Below, piece by piece: positions 9,173 to 17,345 of a stretch of 21,496 nt of DNA. Made by a program: the position numbers and the translations under genes. Below the pieces are notes generated by a model. The model was not told the origin of the DNA. It searched no databases and saw nothing but the letters and a program-made list of their open reading frames with translations. Position 1 is the stretch's first letter; every line of letters begins with the position of its first letter. The DNA is from Clostridia bacterium (GTDB lineage Bacteria; Bacillota; Clostridia; Christensenellales; Aristaeellaceae): assembly GCA_900769875.1 (NCBI GenBank), contig CAAGII010000152.1:1-21496 (forward strand). Direction: 5' to 3'.

Positions 9173-9924
9173 CTTCCCATGCCTCCGATCCCATCAAACC
9201 AGTAGTCAAAGCCCTGCATGTACCGGACGCGGTCGCGGCACAGCACATATTTGGACACCGCCGTGAAATCGGCGGCGTGCCGGGGCAGGATCTCCTGCAC
9301 CGGGCGCGGCAGGAACTCGGTAAACTTGACCTCCAGCACCAGCTTGCCCTCCTCCAGGCAGGGGAGCGTGGGCAGCGTCGCGTCGAAGATGTCATACCCG
9401 CCCACTGCGGCGCGCACGTTCATGTCGAAGGTGAGGCGCACCGTGCCCGCGTCCAGAATCCACGGCTCGCGGTCGTAATCGACAATCACGCGCGGGCGCA
9501 TCATGTGGGAGACGCACTCCACATACATCTCGCGGCACAGGCTGCTCTTGTGCGTCAGCAGGAAGCCGTAGTCGCCCGCGAGCAGGCGCTCCAGCTCGTC
9601 CCGGGTCAGCGAGGCGGCTTCCTTGTAGATGTAGCTGCCGGATTTTTTTTTGCGCTCCAGCTTGATGGAGCCGTCCTGATAGTTGTAAATGCGCACGCGG
9701 TACTTTTTGCGGTTCATCACGCCCGCGTCCTTTTCGGCGTAGGCGCTGTCCCAGCAGTCGTCAAAGTACAGGCTGCGGATCAGGTAGCCGCCGCCCTTCG
9801 CGTGGGGATCAAGGTGGAGCAGCCCCTCCATGCGGCGCACCATGAAATCCTTCTCGCGCTCGTTGATGAGGTACTTCCATTCGTTGCGGTAGCGCTCCGG
9901 GGAGGGCTGCATCCTATTCCTCAT
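9169..9924 (-). CDS. VTC-domain (polyphosphate polymerase-type) protein
   Basis: 251-residue stand-alone VTC domain, a tunnel fold of the CYTH/triphosphate-tunnel type. In eukaryotic VTC4 this domain makes polyphosphate from ATP. The basic and acidic tunnel residues expected are visible: RYRNEWKY (11-18), SLYFDD (51-56), KYRVRIY (74-80), KLERKKK (88-94), RPRVIVDYDRE (143-153), RLTFD (163-167), LEVKF (197-201) and SKYVLCR (224-230). No transmembrane or SPX domain is present. Start choice: GGAGG at 9931-9935 is six bases from ATG 9924; ATG 9930 is too close and ATG 9912, directly after the CotH stop, is the alternative. It overlaps both neighbours. Polymerase activity is inferred from conserved residues only. 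Confidence 0.88.
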   Translation of the reverse strand: MRNRMQPSPERYRNEWKYLINEREKDFMVRRMEGLLHLDPHAKGGGYLIRSLYFDDCWDSAYAEKDAGVMNRKKYRVRIYNYQDGSIKLERKKKSGSYIYKEAASLTRDELERLLAGDYGFLLTHKSSLCREMYVECVSHMMRPRVIVDYDREPWILDAGTVRLTFDMNVRAAVGGYDIFDATLPTLPCLEEGKLVLEVKFTEFLPRPVQEILPRHAADFTAVSKYVLCRDRVRYMQGFDYWFDGIGGMGR

Positions 9925-11716
9925 ACGCATCCTCCACGATGTCGCCGCCTGGCATCACCCAAAAGCACCGTGTGCCGTACACCTTGCCCGCGTCCGTCAC
10001 ATAGTAGTCAAACGCGCTCTGCCGGTAGCCGGACTGGTTGACGGCGTACACGCGGATGAAATACTGCCCGGCCGGAAGCATGTCCATGAGCACCTCCGGC
10101 ATCAGCACGTCCTCCGCGCTGTAGAGGATGTGCGTGAAATCATAGCCGTCCGACACCTCCACGGTGTAGCGGATGGTCTCCGCGTCCAGATCAAAGGCGG
10201 GGTCCCACGTCAGCACCAGCCGCCCTTGACGCACATACGGCACGCCGATGTAGAAGGGCATGGGCTTTTCAAGGCTCTCCTCGTACATGGCAAGGGACAG
10301 CGTGATTTCGTCCGGCAAATGCTCCGCCACCCATGCGTACTGCTCGCGCGTAAGGGGCATATGCTGCGCGTCCGGCGCGCTGAACGCCAGCGGCTCCACC
10401 ATGCCGCGCAGCCGCTCCGCCTTCTCGCGCACATGCTCGGGCGAAAGCACCGTCGCGTACAGCTCACGGATCACCGCGTCCAGCTCCGCGCGGAAGCGCG
10501 CGTTGCTCAAAAGACGGCGGAAGAGCACGTTGCCCCAGTAGTTGCTGATGCCGCACTCCCACTCCTGATTCTCCTGATAGCCCTTGAGGCGGTATTCCTG
10601 CCGCATCAGGGCAGCGTCGTGATCCCACGAATAGAAGTACCACCGCTCGCTGTTGGGCGAGCTGTAGATGTACACGTTGCGGTTTTGCGTATCGGCGTTG
10701 CCAAGCAGGATCTGGAACGCCATCCAGTACTGGATATTTTCCCGGTCAAAGGTCGTTTCCAGCATCGTGTCCACCGGAACGGAGGTGTCGTTGACCGCCT
10801 CCAGCATGCGGATGAGTTCGCGGTTGTCGCTGCCGGTCTTGTTTTCCAGCAGCGCCTCCATGGCCGCCGCGTCATAGGTGGGGTCGGAGGTCTCCTTGAT
10901 GATATCCTCGTAGCGGTAGAACTCAAACATGTTGATCTTGTACAGCTTGCCGTAGCGGCTCAGGCCATGGTAGGTCAGCGCGGCTTGGTTGAGCTGCTCC
11001 ACCTGCGTGTACAGCCCGTAGTCGGTAAAGCCTTCCTCGCCCTCACCGGTCATGTCGCGCACATACAGGTGGACAAACTGCGTGCGCAGCCCCATCAGCT
11101 GCGGAATCTCGCTGAGCAGCTCGTAGGCCAGCTTGTTGCGGAAGCGCATGCCGTCCTGCTGGTGCTTGTTCAGGGCGATTGTGCGCTGACCCAGCCACTC
11201 GCCCTTGTTCTTTTTCAGCTCGATCTTGAAATTCTTCTGTGCGTATTTGCTGGAGGTCTGTCCGCGCACCTGCACGGTGGCGTTGGGCGCGGTCTCGCCG
11301 TAGCCCAGCTGACCCTCCACGGGGCCGTTCTCGTCGCCCACCTGCAGAAGCGCCGCCGCCTGATAGCGCGCGACGCCCATCCGCTCGTAATCGTAGACGG
11401 AATAGGTGTTGATCTCCTCCCACGTGTGATCGGTGTTCTCCGCCCTGTTTCCTCGGTACACCGTAAGGTACATGGTCACAATATCCGGTTCAAGCGCGCT
11501 CAGGCCGTAGCGGAGGCCGCTTTCGGTCACGTTTCCCTCCTCCACGGCGTTCAGCGTGACCGGGGGCTGCGTGGCCTCCGCCTGCTCCGGCGCCCCCTCC
11601 GCCGCGTCGCCTGAGCGCCCGATCACGCTGAGCGCGGCGTCGCGGGGCATGTAGATCAGCACAAGCGCGAGCACGACAAGGCCAAGCATGAGCAATACAT
11701 CCCAGCGGCGATTCAT
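9914..11716 (-). CDS. CotH kinase-family secreted/membrane-anchored protein
   Basis: 600 residues: N-terminal membrane anchor (about 6-23), a linker rich in E, A and P, a CotH kinase-like domain (about 75-450) and a C-terminal fibronectin III-like domain (about 500-590). CotH proteins are atypical kinases that phosphorylate spore-coat or extracellular proteins. Here the nucleotide-site pattern RGQTSSKYAQKNFKIEL (151-167), NADTQNRN (340-347) and WDHD (364-367) are present, so catalysis is plausible. The ATG at 11716 overlaps the pelG stop (ATGA), and the gene runs 11 bases into the VTC gene. The frame is open far upstream, but that part is a shadow of pelG. The location in a polysaccharide operon argues for a role at the cell surface rather than in spores; the substrate is unknown. 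Confidence 0.9.
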   Translation of the reverse strand: MNRRWDVLLMLGLVVLALVLIYMPRDAALSVIGRSGDAAEGAPEQAEATQPPVTLNAVEEGNVTESGLRYGLSALEPDIVTMYLTVYRGNRAENTDHTWEEINTYSVYDYERMGVARYQAAALLQVGDENGPVEGQLGYGETAPNATVQVRGQTSSKYAQKNFKIELKKNKGEWLGQRTIALNKHQQDGMRFRNKLAYELLSEIPQLMGLRTQFVHLYVRDMTGEGEEGFTDYGLYTQVEQLNQAALTYHGLSRYGKLYKINMFEFYRYEDIIKETSDPTYDAAAMEALLENKTGSDNRELIRMLEAVNDTSVPVDTMLETTFDRENIQYWMAFQILLGNADTQNRNVYIYSSPNSERWYFYSWDHDAALMRQEYRLKGYQENQEWECGISNYWGNVLFRRLLSNARFRAELDAVIRELYATVLSPEHVREKAERLRGMVEPLAFSAPDAQHMPLTREQYAWVAEHLPDEITLSLAMYEESLEKPMPFYIGVPYVRQGRLVLTWDPAFDLDAETIRYTVEVSDGYDFTHILYSAEDVLMPEVLMDMLPAGQYFIRVYAVNQSGYRQSAFDYYVTDAGKVYGTRCFWVMPGGDIVEDAYEE

Positions 11717-13170
11717 CCCTCGTTCACCTCCACCCAACGGTTCAGCCTGTCGCGCAGACGGCGCAGCATGCCGTAGCGCGCCGCCATCGTCACATCCTGC
11801 TGGCTGAGGATGTAGTACGGCAGGCTCCTGACAAACAGCCTCAGGCGCAGCAGCGCAAGGCCGAAGAAGATCGCGGCCGCCACCAGAAAGCCGATGCCGA
11901 AAAACACTGTTTTCATCCGCATGGACAAAAGCGTCAGCCCCGCGGACGACAGCGCGAACGCCAGCGTCACCGCGCACGCGCCCCGGTAGTCCGTAAAGTA
12001 CAAAAGAATCAGCACGCACACATTGCCGCAGGCGTACAGCCCGTACCCCACGCACAGCGTGCGGAAATAGCCGTGCATCAGATCGTTGAAGCCCAGCGGC
12101 ACAAGATCCAGCACAATGTCCTCCACGGCGATGGCCAGCATGGAGACAATCAGCTGCTTGACAAAGGTGTAGGTCAGCTCCGTCCACAAAACGCCGAGCA
12201 TCTCCTGCTCCGCCTGCTCGATATCCACCACATTGCCGTCGGAATTGTAGAGCGCGTAATAGTTGCGGTAGCGCGGGTAGAAATTGACCTCCACCGACAC
12301 CACAAAGTTGACCGTGGTCACCAGGATCGTGATGAACGCCGCCAGCGACGGGATGTCGTACATGGGCGCGCCGTAGAACAGTCCCCGCACCTGCTCGCCC
12401 ACGGGCCCGAACCACATCAGCACGATGTGCGCAAACAGCCCGAGGTGTATGAAAAGCCCCACGCCGGCCAGCAGCTTGTAATCCTCAATCCACGCCAGAA
12501 AGTCGAACATGCCGCCCTCGGACTTAGGAAACGCGAGGCGCAGAATGCGGAAATTGAGCAGCAGCATCAGCCCGTAGCCCAGCACCACGGCAAGGAGCAT
12601 CGCCTCCACCAGCGGCATACCCGCGCGGGGCAGGAGCCATGCCGTAAACAGCGCCGTGGCGACCGCGGCCACAAAGTTCAGCATCAGCCCCTGATAATCC
12701 TTGACGGCGGTCAGGTAGCTCATCTGGTTCCAGGTCACCACCAGCTCGCCCACCAGCAGGAGCATCAGCACGCAGTCAAGCGCCGGCAGGCCGCACAGCA
12801 TCAGGAACACCAGCATCACCACGTCGCCAAGCGCCAGCTGCAGCACGCACGCGCCGATGAGCGAGGGAAACACCCTGCCCTCCCTGCCCTCATAGAGCGT
12901 GTCGGCAATAAAGCGCGTGACGGGCATGGAGAAGGGGCTTGTCAGCGTGAGGGAAATGAGCATGGCGTAGGTGATCATGCACACCAGGATGTTCTGCTCC
13001 TCGCGCTCCATGCCCAAGCGGTTGGCGAGCATCACCACGCCCAGCAGCAGCAGCATGCCCAGCAGCATCGGGCCGGCGCAGATCATGCCCGCGTAGCCGT
13101 ACGCACGGAGGGTCGCCATCAGTCCCTTGCGCTGAAACAGCTTTTTCAGCTCAAAGCCGATGCCCGCCAT
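11713..13170 (-). CDS. pelG: Pel exopolysaccharide transporter PelG
   Basis: 485-residue polytopic membrane protein of the MOP/PST flippase superfamily with about twelve hydrophobic segments. The start MAGIGFELKKLFQRKGL is nearly diagnostic for PelG. In Pseudomonas, PelG forms a complex with PelD and PelE and is thought to carry the growing Pel polymer across the inner membrane. The frame is open to 13257, but family alignment puts the start at 13170, inside the pelF 3' end (20-base overlap). A GAGGGGG about ten bases upstream may serve as binding site, with coupling to pelF. The size is slightly above the 456 residues of the Pseudomonas protein. Confidence 0.94.
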   Translation of the reverse strand: MAGIGFELKKLFQRKGLMATLRAYGYAGMICAGPMLLGMLLLLGVVMLANRLGMEREEQNILVCMITYAMLISLTLTSPFSMPVTRFIADTLYEGREGRVFPSLIGACVLQLALGDVVMLVFLMLCGLPALDCVLMLLLVGELVVTWNQMSYLTAVKDYQGLMLNFVAAVATALFTAWLLPRAGMPLVEAMLLAVVLGYGLMLLLNFRILRLAFPKSEGGMFDFLAWIEDYKLLAGVGLFIHLGLFAHIVLMWFGPVGEQVRGLFYGAPMYDIPSLAAFITILVTTVNFVVSVEVNFYPRYRNYYALYNSDGNVVDIEQAEQEMLGVLWTELTYTFVKQLIVSMLAIAVEDIVLDLVPLGFNDLMHGYFRTLCVGYGLYACGNVCVLILLYFTDYRGACAVTLAFALSSAGLTLLSMRMKTVFFGIGFLVAAAIFFGLALLRLRLFVRSLPYYILSQQDVTMAARYGMLRRLRDRLNRWVEVNEG

Positions 13171-14575
13171 GCGCCTGCACCCCCTCGCGGTAGAATCTGC
13201 GGTAATTGTCCAGCATCTGGGGCTGCTGGTAGTAGCGCTCCACCCGTTTCTGCCCAATCCTGCCCATGCGGAGCATGTCCTTGCGGCTGCGGCACATTTT
13301 TTCCATCGCGTCCGCGAGCGCGGTGCGGTTCATGGGTGGCACGCAGTAGCCTGCCGCGCCAAGCTCATCGCCCGGCGCGCCCTCGATCAGCTCCATGCAG
13401 CAGCCCACATTGGTGCATACGCACGGGCGCGCGGCAGCGAAGGATTCCAGGATGGTCAGCGGCTGCCCCTCGGAAATGCTGGTGAGAATGGTGAAATCGA
13501 ACTTCTGCATGTATTCCACCATGTTCACGCGCCCGGGGAAAAGCACGCTGTCCAGCCCCAGCATGTCCACCAGCTCGTGGCATTCGCGGGCATAGTCCTC
13601 ATCGTCCACGCCGCCGAGCACATACAATCGGGTGTTGGGCACGCGCTGATGCAGCTCATAGAAGGCGTAGAGCATGGTCTTGATGTCCTTGATGGGCGCC
13701 ATGCGCACCGCCGCGCCGATATCAATCATGCCGTTGTCCTCCTTGGGCGGCACGGCGGCATAGCGTTTGAAATCCACGCCGTTGACGATCACGCGGCACT
13801 GCTCAGGGCGGCAGCCGATGCTGCACTGGATGCCCATCGCGCTGTGAAACAGGCACGACACCAGATCGGCTCTGTGGTAGATGGCGCGGGAAAGCATGTA
13901 GAAAAACTGGATCCACCGCTGCTTGAAGGCGGGCGCGACCCACTGCGCGCGGATGATCTCCTCCTCGCGCTCGCGCGAATAGATGCCGTGCTCGGTGAGC
14001 AGCAGCGTTTTGCCGGTCATGCTCGCGCCCATGGCGGCGAGGAGGCCGCCATAGCCCGTGCAGATGCTGTGGTACACATCCGCCTCCGGGATGGGCGAGG
14101 TCAGCACATACAGCACAGGCAGCAGCATGGAGCGCATGGTATGAAAGGTGTCGGAGAAGGCGCAGTAGGGATAATCGCTCTTGCAGATGCCGGTCAGCAG
14201 CTGCAGAAACGCGCGGCTCTTGAGAAAGCTGATGGGATTGATCCGCTCCTTCTGGTACATGCGGAAGATCAGCTCCCAGTCCGGGTCGCCGCAGCGGATC
14301 AGCTCCTCCAGCGCCGCCCGCTCCTGCTGGGCAAAGCGGTGATGCAGGATGCCCGTGTCGCGAAGGCGCAGCGCGTCGTCCAGAAACACCTCGGTCACGC
14401 CCGTCACGTTCGGGGGCAGCTCGTAGACGAACTTGCCCCTGCGCTCCGCCTTGTCGCCGATGACCCACAGCACAAACTCATGCTCGGGCAGATTGGTAAT
14501 CAGCTGGTGCATCCATGTGGATACACCGCCGTGAATATAGGGATAGCTGCCTTCCAGCACACAACAGATTTTCAT
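13151..14575 (-). CDS. pelF: Pel glycosyltransferase PelF
   Basis: 474-residue GT4-family (GT-B fold) glycosyltransferase. The first residues MKICCVLEGSYPYIHGGVST and WMHQLI are the PelF signature. The donor-site EX7E motif is EGQPLTILE (369-377). PelF is the cytosolic polymerase that builds Pel from UDP-sugars (UDP-GlcNAc/GalNAc type in Pseudomonas) and works with the PelDEG membrane complex. The start overlaps the deacetylase stop by four bases (ATGA), so translation is coupled. Length matches the usual family size of about 500. Sugar specificity in this organism is not known. Confidence 0.95.
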   Translation of the reverse strand: MKICCVLEGSYPYIHGGVSTWMHQLITNLPEHEFVLWVIGDKAERRGKFVYELPPNVTGVTEVFLDDALRLRDTGILHHRFAQQERAALEELIRCGDPDWELIFRMYQKERINPISFLKSRAFLQLLTGICKSDYPYCAFSDTFHTMRSMLLPVLYVLTSPIPEADVYHSICTGYGGLLAAMGASMTGKTLLLTEHGIYSREREEEIIRAQWVAPAFKQRWIQFFYMLSRAIYHRADLVSCLFHSAMGIQCSIGCRPEQCRVIVNGVDFKRYAAVPPKEDNGMIDIGAAVRMAPIKDIKTMLYAFYELHQRVPNTRLYVLGGVDDEDYARECHELVDMLGLDSVLFPGRVNMVEYMQKFDFTILTSISEGQPLTILESFAAARPCVCTNVGCCMELIEGAPGDELGAAGYCVPPMNRTALADAMEKMCRSRKDMLRMGRIGQKRVERYYQQPQMLDNYRRFYREGVQAHGGHRL

Positions 14576-16410
14576 TGCTCATTCCACCATATTTCCACAT
14601 GGGGCTGCGTAGCCTCCACAAGCCCCAGCGAGGGCGATAGCAGCGTCAGCCTGCCGCCCTCGACCCGGCTGATCTCCCGTCCGCCCACGCGCACATAAAA
14701 CCAGCAGCCAACGCTTTCATCACCCATGTCCAGGTGCAGCGACGAGGGCGTGACCGTGCGCTTCACCCGCAGATCGCAGTACGCCGCCTCCACCCTTGTC
14801 AGCTCCGATCCCGTCATCCTGCGCAGGAAGGGAGCCGCGTCAAAGAGCCAGTCCATGTAGCCGCTCAGCTGGGCAAAGAGCGCGTTCCAGCCCAGATCCG
14901 CGCCGCGATCCGGGTCAAGCGCGTCATCGGGGTGGATGAAATGCGTGTTCACCGCGTGCAGGTTCAGCTCCGACAGCGCCGTGAGCATGGTGAAATCATC
15001 AATTTCCTCGCCCGATGTCACGCGCGGCTGGGCGTAGAGCGTGTCGCTCAGCTTGTCAAACTCCTGTCCGCGCACAAAGGAGGCTTCCTCGGAAAAATAG
15101 CTGCCTGCGATGGCGGTGATGTTGGGAAAGCGCTGCGCGATCATGCGCTCGCCGCGCTCGCCAATCACGTTGCTCGGCGGCACATACACGCTGGGACTGA
15201 CGGTGGCAAACTGCTCGCGGATGAAGCGGTCCAGCTCCGAAAGCGACGCGGCCGCGGCGTCCTCGTCCGGCCAGGTGTTGTAGGACAGCGCGCCGCCGTA
15301 GTCGATTTCGTCCGTAAAGCACAGGGGCTGATGGTTGTAGCCGTGGTAGCCGATTTCGCCGCCCATGTGCAGCAGCATGTTGCCGAAAAACTGGAAGCGC
15401 GCGGTATCCCGCTGCCTTTCGGTTTTGCTGCGCGTTTCGTCGCCGTAGTTTTCGATGACCAGCCCGGTGTAGCGGATCGACCACCTTTGCGCCAGCTGCA
15501 TCATGTCGCGCCACCAGATGCTGGCGTAGAAATCCTCCACCGGCATGTGAAAGTCGCGCAGAATGTAGCTGGAGTCGCCGCTTGGCACGGGCGACGGGCA
15601 GTCGTCCAGATAGAACGCCTCCGCGTTGAGCACCGGATAGGCGAACGCATCCTCCAGCAGCGCGTAGGACGCGGCGTAGAGTCCGCGCGTCGAGCGCTCC
15701 ATCACGTCGAAGTTGTCCACCACAAAGCGGCCCGCGCCGTAGTCCGTCCACCAGATGAGCGGCATGCCCGTTTCATTGCGCAGCCTCGCCACCACATGCG
15801 CGCGCTCGCTAAGCGCAACGCGCATGGCGGAGTCATACCCGTCCGGAATCGCATACGCCTGCCCGCCGCCCACAAGAAAGTCCGCGTCGAACCAGATGCT
15901 GTCCACGACCGCGTTGTCATAGCTCGATTCCAGAATGCCCAGCTTCTGCTCGATGAGCATGAAGCAGGTTTCCTTTGCAATGGTCAGCGCCAGCTGCACG
16001 CGCCCGCCCGCGTACACCCAGTCCGTCAGGCGGATGACGTCGCTGCCAAGCACGCCCAGGTTCTTCAAAAGCGCCACGCACGTCCGGTACGGCGCAAGCT
16101 CGGGCAGGGGCTCCTTGGACAGATCAGCCGTGCGATAGCCGACCTTCATGTAGCTGAAAATCTGCTGATACTGCTCCAGCGCGAGGAGGCTTGCCGCGTC
16201 CGTGCTGTCCACAAGCAGCAGGCACTCCGTCTCCTGCTCCGCCATCGCCTCCGCCAAAAACGCATAGTTTTCCAGCGGCACGCCCCTGCTCTCGGGCAGC
16301 GTCAGGTTCAGCCGGATTCCGCTGCGCTCCATCATCAGCACCGCCGCGATGAGCAGGTAGACCACCAGCACCATGCATGAGCCCAGCGCCATGAAGCGCT
16401 GTTTCATCAT
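14572..16410 (-). CDS. DUF2194 polysaccharide deacetylase-like protein, PelA equivalent
   Basis: 612 residues: an N-terminal membrane anchor (about 8-27), a glutamine amidotransferase-like Rossmann region (about 60-250) and a deacetylase-type barrel. The metal and catalytic positions look intact: YLDDCPSP (268-275) with D269/D270, GYHGYNHQPL (354-363) with H356 and H360, VPPSN near 410 and THFIHPDD (489-496). In Pel systems PelA deacetylates the polymer outside the membrane. The Pseudomonas PelA also carries a glycoside hydrolase domain, which is not apparent here. Two adjacent ATGs (16410, 16407) follow AAGGAGG; the first overlaps the pelE stop by four bases. Family assignment is good; enzymatic function is inferred. 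Confidence 0.88.
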   Translation of the reverse strand: MMKQRFMALGSCMVLVVYLLIAAVLMMERSGIRLNLTLPESRGVPLENYAFLAEAMAEQETECLLLVDSTDAASLLALEQYQQIFSYMKVGYRTADLSKEPLPELAPYRTCVALLKNLGVLGSDVIRLTDWVYAGGRVQLALTIAKETCFMLIEQKLGILESSYDNAVVDSIWFDADFLVGGGQAYAIPDGYDSAMRVALSERAHVVARLRNETGMPLIWWTDYGAGRFVVDNFDVMERSTRGLYAASYALLEDAFAYPVLNAEAFYLDDCPSPVPSGDSSYILRDFHMPVEDFYASIWWRDMMQLAQRWSIRYTGLVIENYGDETRSKTERQRDTARFQFFGNMLLHMGGEIGYHGYNHQPLCFTDEIDYGGALSYNTWPDEDAAAASLSELDRFIREQFATVSPSVYVPPSNVIGERGERMIAQRFPNITAIAGSYFSEEASFVRGQEFDKLSDTLYAQPRVTSGEEIDDFTMLTALSELNLHAVNTHFIHPDDALDPDRGADLGWNALFAQLSGYMDWLFDAAPFLRRMTGSELTRVEAAYCDLRVKRTVTPSSLHLDMGDESVGCWFYVRVGGREISRVEGGRLTLLSPSLGLVEATQPHVEIWWNEQ

Positions 16411-17315
16411 CCGGCCTCCTTCCCCGTGTCCTCAAGCAGCCCGCTCCAGAATTTCAGGCTGTCCGCGCCCCTGTGCGACAGATGATACCGCCCGTCGCGC
16501 GCGCTTCGCACAAGACATCGCACCGCGTCGCGATCGCCCTGCGTCCAGCGCAGGCGCATCAGCAGCATCCAGGTTCTTTCCGCCTCCGGATAGCGCGACG
16601 CGACGTCCTCAAGGAGCGCGGCAGCCGCGTTCACGTCGCCCTCGTCCAGCAGCAGCTCGCACAGCGTGCCCCCGTCCGACAGCTGATGCTCCATGCGGTA
16701 GAGGCGGCTCAGCGCGTCCCGGTACTGCCTTGTGCGCCTGGCCGCCATGCTGCCCTCCAAAAGACCCGTGTCCAGATACTCGCCCAGGCAGGAAACGTAG
16801 GCGCGCACGGCGTCCGCGTCGTCCGGCGCGGCGTGATAGGCCTGCTCGCGCTGCTTCAGGGCAAGGTCCATCTGGCGGATCTGCTCGGACAGCGCCGTGG
16901 TGGCGTAATGCACCACCTCGCTGTCGTCGTTCTGCTGGGCGCGGCTGAGCGCGTCCAGATACTGGGAGGGATCGTCCCGCAGCACGTCCAGCAGCATGCT
17001 CCGCCGCCGCTCGACCGAGTTGATCGACAGCGCGTCCTCCAGCGGCACCACGCTTTCATCCTCGCGCTTTTCCACTGTGATGCTGTGATAAATCTCGTCG
17101 CTGTCCTGCTTTCTCGCATACTCGACCTCGCGTCGCGCCCCCGCCCGGCGTTCGATCGCCACCACCAGCGCCGCGGACAGCGCGCCAAGCACCGGCAGCA
17201 GCACGCAAAGCGCCAGATAGCCTCGCATCTCGTGCTCGCCAAGGCGGCGCAGCAGCGCATACGTCAAAAGGCACAGCAGGATGTGCGCAAGCAGCAGCAC
17301 AGCTACGATCAGCAT
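16407..17315 (-). CDS. pelE: PelE-like membrane/TPR protein
   Basis: 302 residues with two N-terminal transmembrane helices (about 1-22 and 32-54), a charged linker, and a helical region of TPR type from about 105 to 290 (patterns such as GDVNAAAALLEDVASRYPEAERTW). This layout, the position between pelD and the deacetylase gene and the size fit PelE, which in Pseudomonas binds PelD and PelG and recruits the polymerase. Sequence alone is weakly diagnostic, so the name leans on context. AAGGAGG lies nine bases before the ATG. It starts 30 bases after the pelD stop and overlaps the next gene by four bases. Confidence 0.82.
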   Translation of the reverse strand: MLIVAVLLLAHILLCLLTYALLRRLGEHEMRGYLALCVLLPVLGALSAALVVAIERRAGARREVEYARKQDSDEIYHSITVEKREDESVVPLEDALSINSVERRRSMLLDVLRDDPSQYLDALSRAQQNDDSEVVHYATTALSEQIRQMDLALKQREQAYHAAPDDADAVRAYVSCLGEYLDTGLLEGSMAARRTRQYRDALSRLYRMEHQLSDGGTLCELLLDEGDVNAAAALLEDVASRYPEAERTWMLLMRLRWTQGDRDAVRCLVRSARDGRYHLSHRGADSLKFWSGLLEDTGKEAG

Positions 17316-17345
17316 CCGGCGCGGCCTCCTTTCCTTTGCGGGCGA

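Noticed and set aside
11717..12415. Upstream extension of the CotH frame (233 codons)
   Set aside because: It overlaps pelG in another frame and reads as non-protein-like sequence; the CotH protein starts at 11716 with a membrane anchor and an ATGA overlap.
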